DNA of 35,642 bases from Deltaproteobacteria bacterium (GTDB lineage: Bacteria > Myxococcota > XYA12-FULL-58-9): the NCBI GenBank assembly GCA_016218825.1, contig JACRCV010000049.1, positions 1 through 35,642 of the forward strand, read 5' to 3'. Below the pieces are notes generated by a model that saw only the letters and a program-made list of their open reading frames with translations, had not been told where the DNA came from and did not search any database. Position numbers and translations under genes: made by a program. Shown here piece by piece: positions 6,104-16,496 of this stretch. Every line of letters starts with the position of its first letter. Within the stretch, counting starts at the first letter, position 1.

Positions 6104-7741
6104 GTGAGGATCGCCCGCAAGTACCCGATGTTTCTTCTGGTCACGACGCTGTTCACCGCGATCGGCGTGTTCGGCGGCATGCTGTCGGTGTTGCGCAGCT
6201 CGATCCAACGCGAGATCTACAAGCGCGGCGAAGCGACCGTCGATGCGTTCGCGATGGCGAACGCGCCGCTGATGCTGACCTACCCGTCCGAGCCCGAGCG
6301 CGCCAAGGCGCGGCTGCAGTTCAACCTGCTGGCGGTGGGCCGCAACCCCGACGTCCTGAACGCCCGGCTCGCCGACAAGGCCGGGGTCATCATCGCCTCG
6401 CTGAACGAGGCCGAGGTCAACACGCCGCTGGCCTCGGCGCCGCCGGAGCCCGAGGCCAAGCCCTACCGCTTTCAGTCGACGGTCCGCTACGGCCACGACG
6501 TGCTCGGGACCTTCTGGCTGACGCTGTCGCGGACGCCGCTCGAGGTCGCCTTGAAGCGCGCCACCACCCGGGCGCTGGTGTTCGCCTGCGGCATCGCCGC
6601 GGTGATGAGCATCTTCGCGCTGATCTTCGTCCGCCGCGAGGTCCGGCCGCTCAAGGTGATGCAGCTGACCTTGGCGGCGATCTCCAAGGGCGACTTCTCG
6701 CAGCGGGTCCCCGAAGATCGCAACGACGAGATCGGCGAGCTCTCGAGCGCCTTCAACCGCATGCTGCGGCGCTCCGAGATCTTCTTCCACTACGTCGACA
6801 AGATGGTGGTCGAGCGGCTGATCAACGACGACAAGCTCACCAAGCCCGGCGGCCGCGAGCAGGAGCTCGCGGTCACCTTCGGCGACATGCGCGGCTACAC
6901 CGCGATGTCGAACCGCCGCACCGCCGACGAGGTGGTCCACATCGTCAACACCTACTTCCACCTCTTCATCGAATGCGTCGCCCACTGGGGCGGGGTCGTC
7001 GACAAGACCATGGGTGACGCCATCATGGCGGTGTTCGAGCGCGGCGAGCAGGAGCACCCGGACACCCACAAGCGCCGGGGAGCCTTGGCGATCGCGTACA
7101 TGCAGGCGGCGTCCCGGATCCTGAACCGGTTCTTGCGCCAGCGGCTCGCCGCCCACGACAAGCTGCCGATCGAGCCGCGCGAGTTCGGCTTCGCGATGGC
7201 GACCGGGCGCGCCATCGTCGGCAACATGGGCTCGAAGCGGCGCATGGACTACACGGTCTGCGGCCGCATCGTGAACCTGGCGTCGCGCCTCGAGGGGCTG
7301 ACGAAGAACGGCGAGGTGATCATCGACAACTTCACCTGCCTCGGCGCGGTGGACATCCTGAAGACCGAGCCGTTGCCACCGGTGCAGCCGAAGGGCTTCA
7401 CCGAGAAAGAGAAGGTGGTGCCGCACCGCCTGATCGGGCTCGCCGAGGAAGAGGCGCACAAGATGCGGATCTTCCTCAAGCGCCTGTTCGTGTTCTCGTT
7501 CCTCCAAGAGATGGTGATGCCGCGCGACCTGCCGGTCGGCGAGCAGCAACCATGGTGCCAGGAGGCGGAGCTGGCGCTGATCAAGCTCGTCGCCGAGACG
7601 CCGGTGGCCGACTTGTACTCCCGCGTCGAGGTCGAGACCGGCCAGCTGATGCCCGACAACGTGCTGCGACCGTTGCCGCCGGAGCAGCGACCGCAGGCGC
7701 CGTCGCCGCCCGCGGCGCCGCCGATCGCCGAGCGCGTCTAG
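6104..7741 (+). CDS. Membrane-bound class III adenylate cyclase (sensor-HAMP-cyclase)
   Basis: Makes cAMP from ATP at the inner membrane; 545 residues. Transmembrane helix 1 spans about 8-30, a periplasmic sensor about 31-150, helix 2 about 156-176, a HAMP linker about 177-230 (RREVRPLKVM... DRNDEIGELSSAFNRM), then the cyclase domain from about 250. All catalytic positions are present: metal ligands Asp261 (FGDMRGYT) and Asp305 (KTMGDAIM), adenine-selecting Lys301 and Asp382 (MDYTV), and transition-state Asn391/Arg395 (GRIVNLASR). These residues point to ATP over GTP. A C-terminal region of about 130 residues ends in a Pro-rich tail. GTG at 6104 is chosen because the hydrophobic helix follows directly; the frame is open upstream but without credible protein. 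Its stop overlaps that of the convergent gene. Confidence 0.9.
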   Translation: MRIARKYPMFLLVTTLFTAIGVFGGMLSVLRSSIQREIYKRGEATVDAFAMANAPLMLTYPSEPERAKARLQFNLLAVGRNPDVLNARLADKAGVIIASLNEAEVNTPLASAPPEPEAKPYRFQSTVRYGHDVLGTFWLTLSRTPLEVALKRATTRALVFACGIAAVMSIFALIFVRREVRPLKVMQLTLAAISKGDFSQRVPEDRNDEIGELSSAFNRMLRRSEIFFHYVDKMVVERLINDDKLTKPGGREQELAVTFGDMRGYTAMSNRRTADEVVHIVNTYFHLFIECVAHWGGVVDKTMGDAIMAVFERGEQEHPDTHKRRGALAIAYMQAASRILNRFLRQRLAAHDKLPIEPREFGFAMATGRAIVGNMGSKRRMDYTVCGRIVNLASRLEGLTKNGEVIIDNFTCLGAVDILKTEPLPPVQPKGFTEKEKVVPHRLIGLAEEEAHKMRIFLKRLFVFSFLQEMVMPRDLPVGEQQPWCQEAELALIKLVAETPVADLYSRVEVETGQLMPDNVLRPLPPEQRPQAPSPPAAPPIAERV

Positions 7742-8784
7742 ACGCCGACCACGCCCTTCTGCACCAGCTGCACGATCAGGCGTAGCGCCTCGAGGCGGTC
7801 CATCCCCGACAGCTCGATCAGATCCTCGTAGGTCGACTGGCCGTCCACCTGCGCCAACAGGAAACCGGAGCGGTGGTCGAGATCGAGCCAGATCACCTGG
7901 TCCGGCGGGATGAGCACCTTCGGCGTCCTGCCGAGGGCGCCGAGCTTGGAGCTGTAGATCTGCGCCAATCGGATCCGGCAGCGCTTGCGCGCCGCGCTCG
8001 CCAACGGGTGATCGGGGTCGCCGGCGAGGATCCCGTTCGCCACCTCGAGCGCCCCGGTGAAGTCGTCCAGGCCCAACAGCTCGCGCAGCCGCGCCTCGCT
8101 CTGCGCCAGCGCCCCGCGCGGCACCGCGATCGGCTCCGCCACCGGCTCTTTGGCGGCGACCAGCGCCAGGCCACCGCCGCCCCCGTCCACCGACAGCGGC
8201 GGCCCGAGCGTCGTCTGTCCCTCCCACGGCCCGGCCGCGGTTTGCGGCTCGACCGCGACGCTCGTTGCCGCGACCGGCACTACCGCGGCCGGCTCGACCG
8301 CCGACGGCACGGACGGCGGCGCGGGCGGCGCGATCGCCTCGATGGTCGGCAGCACCGGCGGCGGCGGCACCGCCAGAGACGGCGCCGCAGCGGCCCCCCG
8401 ATCGCGAGCCAAGACCGGTGCCGGCACGATGGTCACCGCCGACGGCACGGTGAGCGCCGCGGCCTCGCGACCGGGCGCCTTGGCCATCGCCGGGGGCGTC
8501 ACCGTCAACACCGCCGCGGTCATCGGCGACGGTTCGATCGGCGGCAAGATCGAGTCGGGAGGAGACTCGAGCCCGACTGACGCCTTCGGCGCGCGCTGCG
8601 AGAACTCGGCCTCGATCGCCACCACCAGGTCGGGCGCCACCGCGCGCACGTGCTCGAACATCGCGTCGAGCTGCAGGCTGTGGCCACCCTTGGCGCGCGC
8701 CTCGCACCAGACCCGAATCGCGGCCGCGAGATCGCCCTCGGCGAAGAGCTCGAGTCCTCGGTTGATGAGCTCGTCCGCCGCCAA
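7738..8784 (-). CDS. Hypothetical protein with half-TPR start, Pro/Ala linker and C-terminal FLL-IDG-like module
   Basis: Not recognised as a named family. The start (ELINRGLELFAEGDLAAAIRVWCEA) looks like one TPR helix pair. A long Ala/Pro-rich linker follows (about 75-215). Residues about 225-280 form another helical hairpin, and the last 60 contain SGFLLAQVDGQSTYEDLIEL then GMDRLEALRLIVQLVQKGVV. This module matches the N-terminus of the J-domain protein in the same operon (EGFLLSQIDGVTPADVL...LENLGAIV). TTG at 8784 is inferred: it follows a G-rich ribosome site and lies 12 bases after the dnaK stop. The stop shares a CTAG with the convergent cyclase gene. Role as an adaptor of the chaperone pair is inference. 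Confidence 0.75.
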   Translation of the reverse strand: MAADELINRGLELFAEGDLAAAIRVWCEARAKGGHSLQLDAMFEHVRAVAPDLVVAIEAEFSQRAPKASVGLESPPDSILPPIEPSPMTAAVLTVTPPAMAKAPGREAAALTVPSAVTIVPAPVLARDRGAAAAPSLAVPPPPVLPTIEAIAPPAPPSVPSAVEPAAVVPVAATSVAVEPQTAAGPWEGQTTLGPPLSVDGGGGGLALVAAKEPVAEPIAVPRGALAQSEARLRELLGLDDFTGALEVANGILAGDPDHPLASAARKRCRIRLAQIYSSKLGALGRTPKVLIPPDQVIWLDLDHRSGFLLAQVDGQSTYEDLIELSGMDRLEALRLIVQLVQKGVVGV

Positions 8785-8796
8785 GGCCGCCCCCGC

Positions 8797-10623
<1,827 letters not shown>

Positions 10624-10677
10624 GCTCAGTTATCGCCTCGGCGTCGCCATCGTCCCCTCGCGGCGATGCCGGACCCC

Positions 10678-11967
10678 TCATGAGGACAAGCGTTTCAGGA
10701 CTCTCTTAGCACGGGGGTCATCCTTGTCCAAGCTCGTCGCCGCCCTCGCGTGCACCAGCGCACCGGCGCGGTCACCGACCTTCTCCATCACCGTGGCCGC
10801 GGTCAGCCGGGCTTCCATGCGATTCGGCGCCACCTCGACCGCTTGGGTGGCGTACCTTAGGGCGGCGTCGGTGTTGCCGACGGCGAGGAACTGCTCCGCG
10901 GCGCGGATCGCGAGGTCGACCCGATGCGGCGTCAGCTCGAACGCCTTCGCGAACTCGGCCGCGGCGCCGGCGGCGTTGCCGGCCGCGACCGCCGCCTCGC
11001 CGGCCTCTGCCAGCTGCCGGGCACGCTCGAGCTGCGAGTGGCTGGTGGCGTCGCGGAACATCGCCGCGTACTGGGAGTTCTTGGGATCGTAGGCCATCGC
11101 CAGCTTCAGGCTCGCGGCCGCGGCGAACACCTGCCCGGCTTTGAGCTGGCTCAAACCGTGGTGGTACATCTCCTCGGCGCGCCGGCTCTTGGCGTCGATG
11201 TCGGCGGCCTTGGGCTTGAAGTGCTGTTCCAGCCGCTTGCTGCGCCGCTCGGTGATGATCTCCTGGCGGCGCTTCTCGAGGCGCGCGGCCTTCTCTTCGG
11301 CGGTCTCCGGCCGGGCTGCCGCCGCCTCGGGCTTCTGGCCCTCGATCTTGAACCCGAGATCCACCACCAGCGGCTTCATCGGCGGTGGGTTCTTCGACCG
11401 ATAGGCGGCGCGCTGTTTCTCGTCGAGGAGGACGTCGTAGGCCACCTTCAGGCGCCGGAAGATGCGGTCGAGCCGCTCGCGAAACGAGCCGAGATCGCGA
11501 CCGAAGTAGCGGTCGGGGTGATACGCCTTCGAGGCCGCGAAATAGGCCCGCTTGACGTCCACCGTCTGCGGCGCGCCCGACAGCCCCAAGACCTCCCAGT
11601 GGCTGAGGGTCGGGAAGGTCCGATCGGCCTTGAGGATGCGTGCCCGCTCGTCCGGCGACAGGTCGCAGACCTCGCTGAGGGCGGGATCCGCGGCGGCGCC
11701 GTCGGTCGCCGCCCCCGGGCCCGCCGCCGCCAGCGCCCGCGCTCCGGCCCAAACGATCGCCCCGAGGTTCTCGAGGCGGGTGAGCGCCGCCACCAGGGCC
11801 TGCTCCTCCATCGCGACCACGTCGCCGAGCACGTCGGCCGGGGTGACACCGTCGATCTGCGACAGCAGAAAGCCTTCGTGGGGGGAGAGCCCCAGCGTCC
11901 GAATATCGACGTCGTCCTTCAGGCGCGGCGCTATTCCCAACAGCGCCCGTGCTTCGCTCGATGCCAT
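10678..11967 (-). CDS. J-domain co-chaperone with N-terminal FLL-IDG module and C-terminal TPRs
   Basis: 429 residues in three parts. Residues 15-75 hold the module EGFLLSQIDGVTPADVL...LTRLENLGAIVW, also found in the third gene of the operon. Residues about 120-192 are a J domain with the essential HPD at 150-152 (KAYHPDRYF) and the closing YDVLLDEKQRAAYR. A charged linker (EEKAARLEKRRQEIITERRSKR) leads to TPR-like helix pairs from about 265 to the end (FAAAASLKLAMAYDPKN, ALRYATQAVEVAPNRMEAR). It should stimulate the ATPase of the DnaK encoded next to it. It lacks the zinc-finger and peptide domains of housekeeping DnaJ. ATG start at 11967 is followed at once by the conserved module. Confidence 0.9.
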   Translation of the reverse strand: MASSEARALLGIAPRLKDDVDIRTLGLSPHEGFLLSQIDGVTPADVLGDVVAMEEQALVAALTRLENLGAIVWAGARALAAAGPGAATDGAAADPALSEVCDLSPDERARILKADRTFPTLSHWEVLGLSGAPQTVDVKRAYFAASKAYHPDRYFGRDLGSFRERLDRIFRRLKVAYDVLLDEKQRAAYRSKNPPPMKPLVVDLGFKIEGQKPEAAAARPETAEEKAARLEKRRQEIITERRSKRLEQHFKPKAADIDAKSRRAEEMYHHGLSQLKAGQVFAAAASLKLAMAYDPKNSQYAAMFRDATSHSQLERARQLAEAGEAAVAAGNAAGAAAEFAKAFELTPHRVDLAIRAAEQFLAVGNTDAALRYATQAVEVAPNRMEARLTAATVMEKVGDRAGALVHARAATSLDKDDPRAKRVLKRLSS

Positions 11968-11992
11968 CGTCGTGCGCGTCTCCGCCCGCCAG

Positions 11993-12022
11993 TTGTTACC
12001 TTCGAGGTCCGGCCGTGGTCAA
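11993..12022 (-). promoter_or_regulatory. Sigma70-like promoter of the chaperone operon
   Basis: Minus-strand TTGACC (5/6) and TAACAA (3/6) with an 18-base spacer, giving a start near 11986 and a leader of about 19 bases. No CIRCE inverted repeat and no sigma32-type box is visible, so classical heat-shock control is not suggested. Confidence 0.4.
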
Positions 12023-12052
12023 GGCGCGATCGCCGAACCCGGAGGCAATCCC

Positions 12053-12080
12053 TTGGGTTTCCGGTCGCCCTTGTGATAGT
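12053..12080 (+). promoter_or_regulatory. Candidate promoter of folB-queD (leaderless)
   Basis: TTGGGT and GATAGT are separated by 16 bases. Transcription would begin at about 12087, two bases before the folB ATG, and no Shine-Dalgarno sequence is present in the gap. Confidence 0.35.
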
Positions 12081-12088
12081 CGGGCGGC

Positions 12089-12448
12089 ATGCCGCGCTAC
12101 GGATGGATCAAGCTGCAGAACCTGCACGCCGACGGGGTGCGGCTCGGCATCTACCCCCATGAGAAGCGCTCGCGGCAGTCGATCGTCATCGACGTCAGCC
12201 TCTACACCAACCTCTCGCGGGCGCTCGACAGCGAGAAGATCGCCGACACCGTGGACTACGACCGGGTCGCCGCGGTCGCGCGCGAGCTCAGCCGGGCGCG
12301 CCACTACCCGCTCATCGAGTCGTTGGCCGAGGCCCTGGCGACGACGCTCCTCGACCGCTTCAAGCCCAGGCGCGTCGTGGTGGCGGTGACCAAGCCGGGG
12401 GCGCTGGCGCCGGGCTCGGTGTCGGTGTCGGTGGAGCGCGGCCGATGA
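12089..12448 (+). CDS. folB: Dihydroneopterin aldolase
   Basis: Cleaves 7,8-dihydroneopterin to 6-hydroxymethyl-dihydropterin and glycolaldehyde in folate synthesis; cytoplasmic homo-oligomer. At 119 residues it has the family's normal length. Key positions are present: Glu25 in GIYPHEK, Tyr57 in VDYDRV, Glu77 in LIESLAEALA (pterin anchor) and Lys102 in VTKPGAL. The stop overlaps the queD start by four bases (ATGA), so the two pterin enzymes are coupled. FolB and FolX (epimerase) are close relatives; position and residues favour FolB. Confidence 0.88.
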   Translation: MPRYGWIKLQNLHADGVRLGIYPHEKRSRQSIVIDVSLYTNLSRALDSEKIADTVDYDRVAAVARELSRARHYPLIESLAEALATTLLDRFKPRRVVVAVTKPGALAPGSVSVSVERGR

Positions 12449-12807
12449 GCATGACGATCATCAAGGAGCTGCGCTTCGAAGCGGCGCACCATCTGCCGCG
12501 GACCCCGGAGGGCCACAAGTGCCGCCGCGTCCACGGGCACAGCTACGTGGTCGAGATCCACGTGCAAGGACCGGTCGACCCGGTGCAAGGCTGGGTCGAG
12601 GACTTCGACCTGCTGCGGCGGGCGTTCGCGCCGCTTTACGAAGCCCTCGATCACCGGCTGCTGAACGAGGTCGCCGGCCTCGAGAACCCGACCAGCGAGA
12701 ACCTCGCGGTCTGGCTCTGGGCTCGGCTCAAGTCGGCGCTGCCGGGCTTGGTCGCGGTCGCGGTTCATGAAACCTGCACTTCACGCTGCGTCTACACGGG
12801 GCCATGA
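12445..12807 (+). CDS. queD: 6-carboxytetrahydropterin synthase (QueD/PTPS family)
   Basis: Converts dihydroneopterin triphosphate to 6-carboxy-tetrahydropterin in the preQ0/queuosine route; 120 residues. Zinc ligands are His15 (or 16) in FEAAHHL and His30/His32 in RRVHGHSY; Cys26 in HKCRRVHGH is the catalytic cysteine with QueD spacing. LDHRLLNE and NPTSENLAVWLW are further family signatures, and ETCTSRCVYTG ends the fold. The pair with folB places two enzymes using neopterin-type substrates under one translational unit. The other queuosine genes are not in the window, and a PTPS-III type bypass in folate synthesis is an alternative. Confidence 0.9.
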   Translation: MSMTIIKELRFEAAHHLPRTPEGHKCRRVHGHSYVVEIHVQGPVDPVQGWVEDFDLLRRAFAPLYEALDHRLLNEVAGLENPTSENLAVWLWARLKSALPGLVAVAVHETCTSRCVYTGP

Positions 12808-12808
12808 C

Positions 12809-14485
12809 ATGCTGAGTGCACTCCTGTTCGTCGCCTTGCTCCAGCCCGCGCCCGCCGCCGGCTACACCCTCACCCCCAGCCTGACGCCGCTCGCCCTCAC
12901 CGGCGACGACGCGCCGGCCGACGCTCTGTGGCTGGCGCCGAAGAAGAAGGTCACGGTGGTGCTGTCGGGCCCGACCAAGCTCACCCTCACCTTCGTCGGC
13001 CTCGCGGACAAGAAGAGCAAGAAGCCGGTCACGACCGGCGGCGTCACCGTGAAGGTCGATCGCGAGGCCGCGACCCAGATCGTGTTCGCCAAGGCGGTGC
13101 CTGGACTCGAGGTGACCACGAAGGCCACCGGCGCGGTGGCGGCCGCGGTGGTCGAGAAGCGCGACCTGGCGCTCGGGGTTGGGCCGCACCTGCTGCAGAT
13201 CTCCCCCGGCCCCGGCGCCAAGCACGGCGTGGGCCTCGTCATCACGACCACCCCGGAGGCGGTCGCGCCGCCGCCCTCGCCGCCTACCGCCGAGGTGACT
13301 CCGGACACCAGCCCGGCGCCCGAGGTGGTCGCCGCACCGCCGCCGCCGCCACTGCCCGCCGGGCCGGCCCCGGTCGAGAGCACGACCGGTGCCGCCGCCG
13401 AGCCGGACATCATGGCCGGACCCGCCGCGACGCCGGCGTCGGCGGTGGACGCCGCGGGCTACACCTTCATCGGCCCGCCGCCGCCGTTGGCGACGATCGT
13501 CGGGCCGCGCGGCAACGACAAGCTCCTGAAGGTCTCGCTCGCCGAGGGTCTGGAGCTGCAGGCGGTGGGGCCGGGCACCATGGTGTTCACGATCCACGCG
13601 CATCGCGATCCGGCGGTGCAAGAGAGCATGCAGCCGGTGATCGTGGGCGTGCTGGTCGACGAGATCCTGATTCAGACGCTGTCGGTCGACCAACCACCGA
13701 GCAACGAGCTCCGCTTCGAAGGCGAGACCTACACCCCGGCGGTGCGCGTCACGCTGCGCGTTCCAGTCGAGCCCGGCCTGCACCGCGTGCGCCTGACGTT
13801 GTCGGACTCCGCAGTGCTCGGGGCGTCGATCCGCCCGGAGCTCCAGCCCCTCGCCCCGAGCGAAGAGCCGAGCGTGGTCTCGGCAGAGATGGCGCGCGCC
13901 CGCGACCTGCGCGCCCAGGCCCCGGCGGTCGAGACCCACGGCAACACCGGGGTCGGGTTGCTCGTCGGTGGCCAACTACCGGCGAGCCTCGGTGCCGCCG
14001 GCTTCGCGGCCCAGCTCGACGCCAGCTTCCCGATCCCGGTCGTCGGCCGCCTGGCCGCCGGGCTGTCGGTCGCCTTCGCCCAGGTCTCGGACTCCATCCG
14101 CTACGCGGACCCGCGCAGCCGGAGCGGCGCCTCGACCGCCGACATCCGCCTGCGCACGGTGCCGATCCTCGTCGAAGCCCGCTTCGCGGCGCCGGTCTCC
14201 GACCCGTTCGGCGTCGAGGTCGGCGCGGGCGGCGGGGTCATGTTGGCATCTGCCGCGGTCGAGTCCGGCGACGCCAGCGCGAACGGCGGCCTGAAGGCCC
14301 TCGGCACCGCGGTGCTGCAGACGACCGTCCTCTTTGGCATCGGCCCGGGCGCGGTGCTGGCGAAGGTGCAGGGCATGGTCAGCCAGCCGCTGAACGCCGG
14401 CGTGGTGCGCAACTTCAGCCCCGCCGGGGTCAGCGTAACGCTGGGCTATCGCTTGACCTTCGGCGGTCGAAGCGGCGGCGCGTAG
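12809..14485 (+). CDS. Exported protein with Pro-rich linker and C-terminal beta-barrel-like domain
   Basis: 558 residues; ATG lies two bases after the queD stop. Residues 1-22 (MLSALLFVALLQPAPAAG) are a signal peptide. Residues about 40-155 form a beta-rich domain (KKVTVVLSGPTKLTLTFVGL). A Pro/Ala linker (about 160-215) precedes a second beta domain (TIVGPRGNDKLLKVSLAEGL...). The last 180 residues show alternating hydrophobic strands with Gly turns (GVGLLVGGQLPASLG, LAAGLSVAFAQVS, FGVEVGAGGGVML) and end GVSVTLGYRLTFGG, as in an outer-membrane barrel. Family is not recognised. Its tight link with pterin genes is probably positional only. Confidence 0.8.
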   Translation: MLSALLFVALLQPAPAAGYTLTPSLTPLALTGDDAPADALWLAPKKKVTVVLSGPTKLTLTFVGLADKKSKKPVTTGGVTVKVDREAATQIVFAKAVPGLEVTTKATGAVAAAVVEKRDLALGVGPHLLQISPGPGAKHGVGLVITTTPEAVAPPPSPPTAEVTPDTSPAPEVVAAPPPPPLPAGPAPVESTTGAAAEPDIMAGPAATPASAVDAAGYTFIGPPPPLATIVGPRGNDKLLKVSLAEGLELQAVGPGTMVFTIHAHRDPAVQESMQPVIVGVLVDEILIQTLSVDQPPSNELRFEGETYTPAVRVTLRVPVEPGLHRVRLTLSDSAVLGASIRPELQPLAPSEEPSVVSAEMARARDLRAQAPAVETHGNTGVGLLVGGQLPASLGAAGFAAQLDASFPIPVVGRLAAGLSVAFAQVSDSIRYADPRSRSGASTADIRLRTVPILVEARFAAPVSDPFGVEVGAGGGVMLASAAVESGDASANGGLKALGTAVLQTTVLFGIGPGAVLAKVQGMVSQPLNAGVVRNFSPAGVSVTLGYRLTFGGRSGGA

Positions 14486-16363
14486 CTACTTGCCGCTGCG
14501 GCGGTTGTAGTCGGCGATGATCTGTTGCACCTTCGCCGCGTCGCGGTGCCCCGGTGAGACCGCGATGAACTTCTCGTAGGCCTCGATGGCGCTCTTCTCC
14601 CGCCCGAGGAGCATGTACGCCACCCCCAGGGATCGATAGGCGACGCCGTAGCTCGGATCGGCCGCGAGGCACTTCTTGAACTCTTCAATCGCGAGCGCCA
14701 CCTTCTTCTCTTTCAGGTACAGATTGCCCTGCTGGTAGTAGAGATCGGCGGCGCTGCCGGACGGTGACGCCTTGGGCGCCGCGACCGCCGGGCCCGGCGG
14801 GGCCGGTGCCAAAGGAGACGGTTGCGGCACCACGACGGCCGCGGCGGCGACCGGCGCCACCGCTTTGGCGGCCGGCGGCGGCCCGGCGGGCGCCGGACTC
14901 GGCTTCGCCGATCCCTTGGCCGCCTTTGGCTTGCGGAGATCGGGGCGCTTGCCGATCGCGTCGCGCCCGGCGTCGGGCTCGACCGCGGCAGCGGTCTCGG
15001 CTCCGCCCACCGTGTCCTCGACGTCGAGCTGCGCGGCTGCCGCCGCCACCGCAGCGGCCGAATCCGGGGACGGCGATGGGCTCGGCGCCACGGCAGCGAT
15101 CGGCCGCGCCGTCGCTTCCGGGGGCTCGCGGCGCTCGGCGCGCGACGGCGGCAGAGTGCCACCGACCGCCTTCCAGGGCGGCAACGGCAAGCCCGGCAGG
15201 CGCACCCCGGCGGCCCACAGCACACCGCCGGTGAGCACCACCACTGACGCCGCCAGCACCGGCAACCGCCGGCCGCGACGCGCCTCGCGGGCAAACGCCT
15301 TCTCGTCCAGCCGCGTCGTGCCGGCCCGGCCCCCGTCGGGGATCTGGCCGCGGTCGTGCCGGCCCACACCCTGCAACGCATCCGCGCCCGAGCCCACCGT
15401 CCAAGGCTCGGCGCCGGCAGCTGCCGGCGGCGGCGTCGCGGCCGCTGGCGGGTCTTGCAGCCGCGCCGCGTTCTTCTCGATGACCTCAAAGGGCGCGACG
15501 TAGGCGGGCCGCCCCCTCGCACGCGGGGGCTGGGGTTCCAGCTGGGCGACCTCCGCCCGAAGCACCGGCGGCCGTGACGGCAGCGGCGGCGCGAGTGGCG
15601 GCGGGGCGATGGGTCGTGGCGGCGGCAGCGCGGCGCGCGCCGGGCCGACGTCGAACGGGGTCTCGATCACCCCAACCGCGGAAGCCGGAGCCCCCGCGGC
15701 GGCCGGTGTCGCGCCCGCGTCCCCGCTCGCGATCAGAGGGACGGGCGCCGGCGGCGCCGCGACCACCGAAGGCGTGGAGGGCTCTGCCGGGGGCAGCGTG
15801 AAACCAGGCGCGGTGCGCTCGTCGCCCGACGGCGGCGGCAGCTCGGCGGGCAACGTCCAGCCGGGCGCGGTGCGCTCTTCGACCGACGCCGGCGGCTCGG
15901 CCGGCAACGTGAAGCCGGGCGCGGTGCGCTCGTCGCCTGACGGTGGTGGCGGCGGCTGGGGCGGGGCAGCAGACGCCGTTTCCTCGGTGGCGCGCTCCTC
16001 GACGGGCAACGGCGGCGGGGAGACCGCGGTCGTGCGCCGTGCCGGGGCCGCGGGTGACCAGGCGCCGTGTCCACCGGTGAAGCTCTCCGGCTTGCCGCCG
16101 GAGCCCTGACCCATCCGCGGGGGGCGGATCTCGACGGCCGGCGCCTGTACCGCGGGTTCGACCGGCACCGCCTCGTCGGCCGGGGGCGGCGGCGGGCTCG
16201 CGGCGGCGCTCTCTTCGACGGCGGCCGCGAGCCGCACCGAGCCGCTCGCCGCGATCATCAACGCCGCGCCGCAGGCATTGCACGGGATCGCGGCCTCGCC
16301 AGCGGCGACCACCGAGGAGCTCACGAAGACCGGTTTCTTACATTTGAGGCAGGTCACCAGCAT
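14486..16363 (-). CDS. MJ0042-type zinc-ribbon membrane protein with ERTAPG repeats and C-terminal TPRs
   Basis: About 625 residues. A zinc ribbon at the N-terminus has Cys5, Cys8, Cys28 and Cys31, exactly the spacing in the GltJ-like protein of this window; this is why ATG at 16363 is preferred over the in-frame ATG at 16405. A long Pro/Ala region contains three near-copies of a roughly 19-residue unit (ERTAPGFTLPAEPP, ERTAPGWTLPAELPP, ERTAPGFTLPPAEP). One transmembrane helix lies at about 366-385 (VLAASVVVLTGGVLWAAG), so the ribbon should be cytoplasmic. The last 85 residues are two TPRs (YYQQGNLYLKEKKVALAIEEF, YRSLGVAYMLLGREKSAIEAY) on the far side. It probably links cytoplasmic and periplasmic partners; function unknown. 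Confidence 0.82.
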   Translation of the reverse strand: MLVTCLKCKKPVFVSSSVVAAGEAAIPCNACGAALMIAASGSVRLAAAVEESAAASPPPPPADEAVPVEPAVQAPAVEIRPPRMGQGSGGKPESFTGGHGAWSPAAPARRTTAVSPPPLPVEERATEETASAAPPQPPPPPSGDERTAPGFTLPAEPPASVEERTAPGWTLPAELPPPSGDERTAPGFTLPPAEPSTPSVVAAPPAPVPLIASGDAGATPAAAGAPASAVGVIETPFDVGPARAALPPPRPIAPPPLAPPLPSRPPVLRAEVAQLEPQPPRARGRPAYVAPFEVIEKNAARLQDPPAAATPPPAAAGAEPWTVGSGADALQGVGRHDRGQIPDGGRAGTTRLDEKAFAREARRGRRLPVLAASVVVLTGGVLWAAGVRLPGLPLPPWKAVGGTLPPSRAERREPPEATARPIAAVAPSPSPSPDSAAAVAAAAAQLDVEDTVGGAETAAAVEPDAGRDAIGKRPDLRKPKAAKGSAKPSPAPAGPPPAAKAVAPVAAAAVVVPQPSPLAPAPPGPAVAAPKASPSGSAADLYYQQGNLYLKEKKVALAIEEFKKCLAADPSYGVAYRSLGVAYMLLGREKSAIEAYEKFIAVSPGHRDAAKVQQIIADYNRRSGK

Positions 16364-16481
16364 GGTTTGGTCAGTGCCGCAGTGCGTCGCGACGGTTTCG
16401 ATCATAGCACCGCTCTCGTCAAGGTCCCAAGTTCGTGCGACGCCGGTCTGGCAACCGCCCTCCCATCGGCGGCGAGCCTCT

Positions 16482-16489
16482 GATAGGTT
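16482..16489 (+). promoter_or_regulatory. Weak -10-like element before the NtrC-type gene
   Basis: gataggtt lies seven bases before the ATG at 16497 in the 133-base divergent gap. No Shine-Dalgarno sequence is seen. The same tgatag string occurs at a similar distance before folB. Confidence 0.25.
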
Positions 16490-16496
16490 GCCGCAC

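Noticed and set aside
12000-12088. Heat-shock control (CIRCE or sigma32 promoter) of the DnaK operon
   Set aside because: No CIRCE inverted repeat or sigma32-type box is visible upstream of the J-domain gene.
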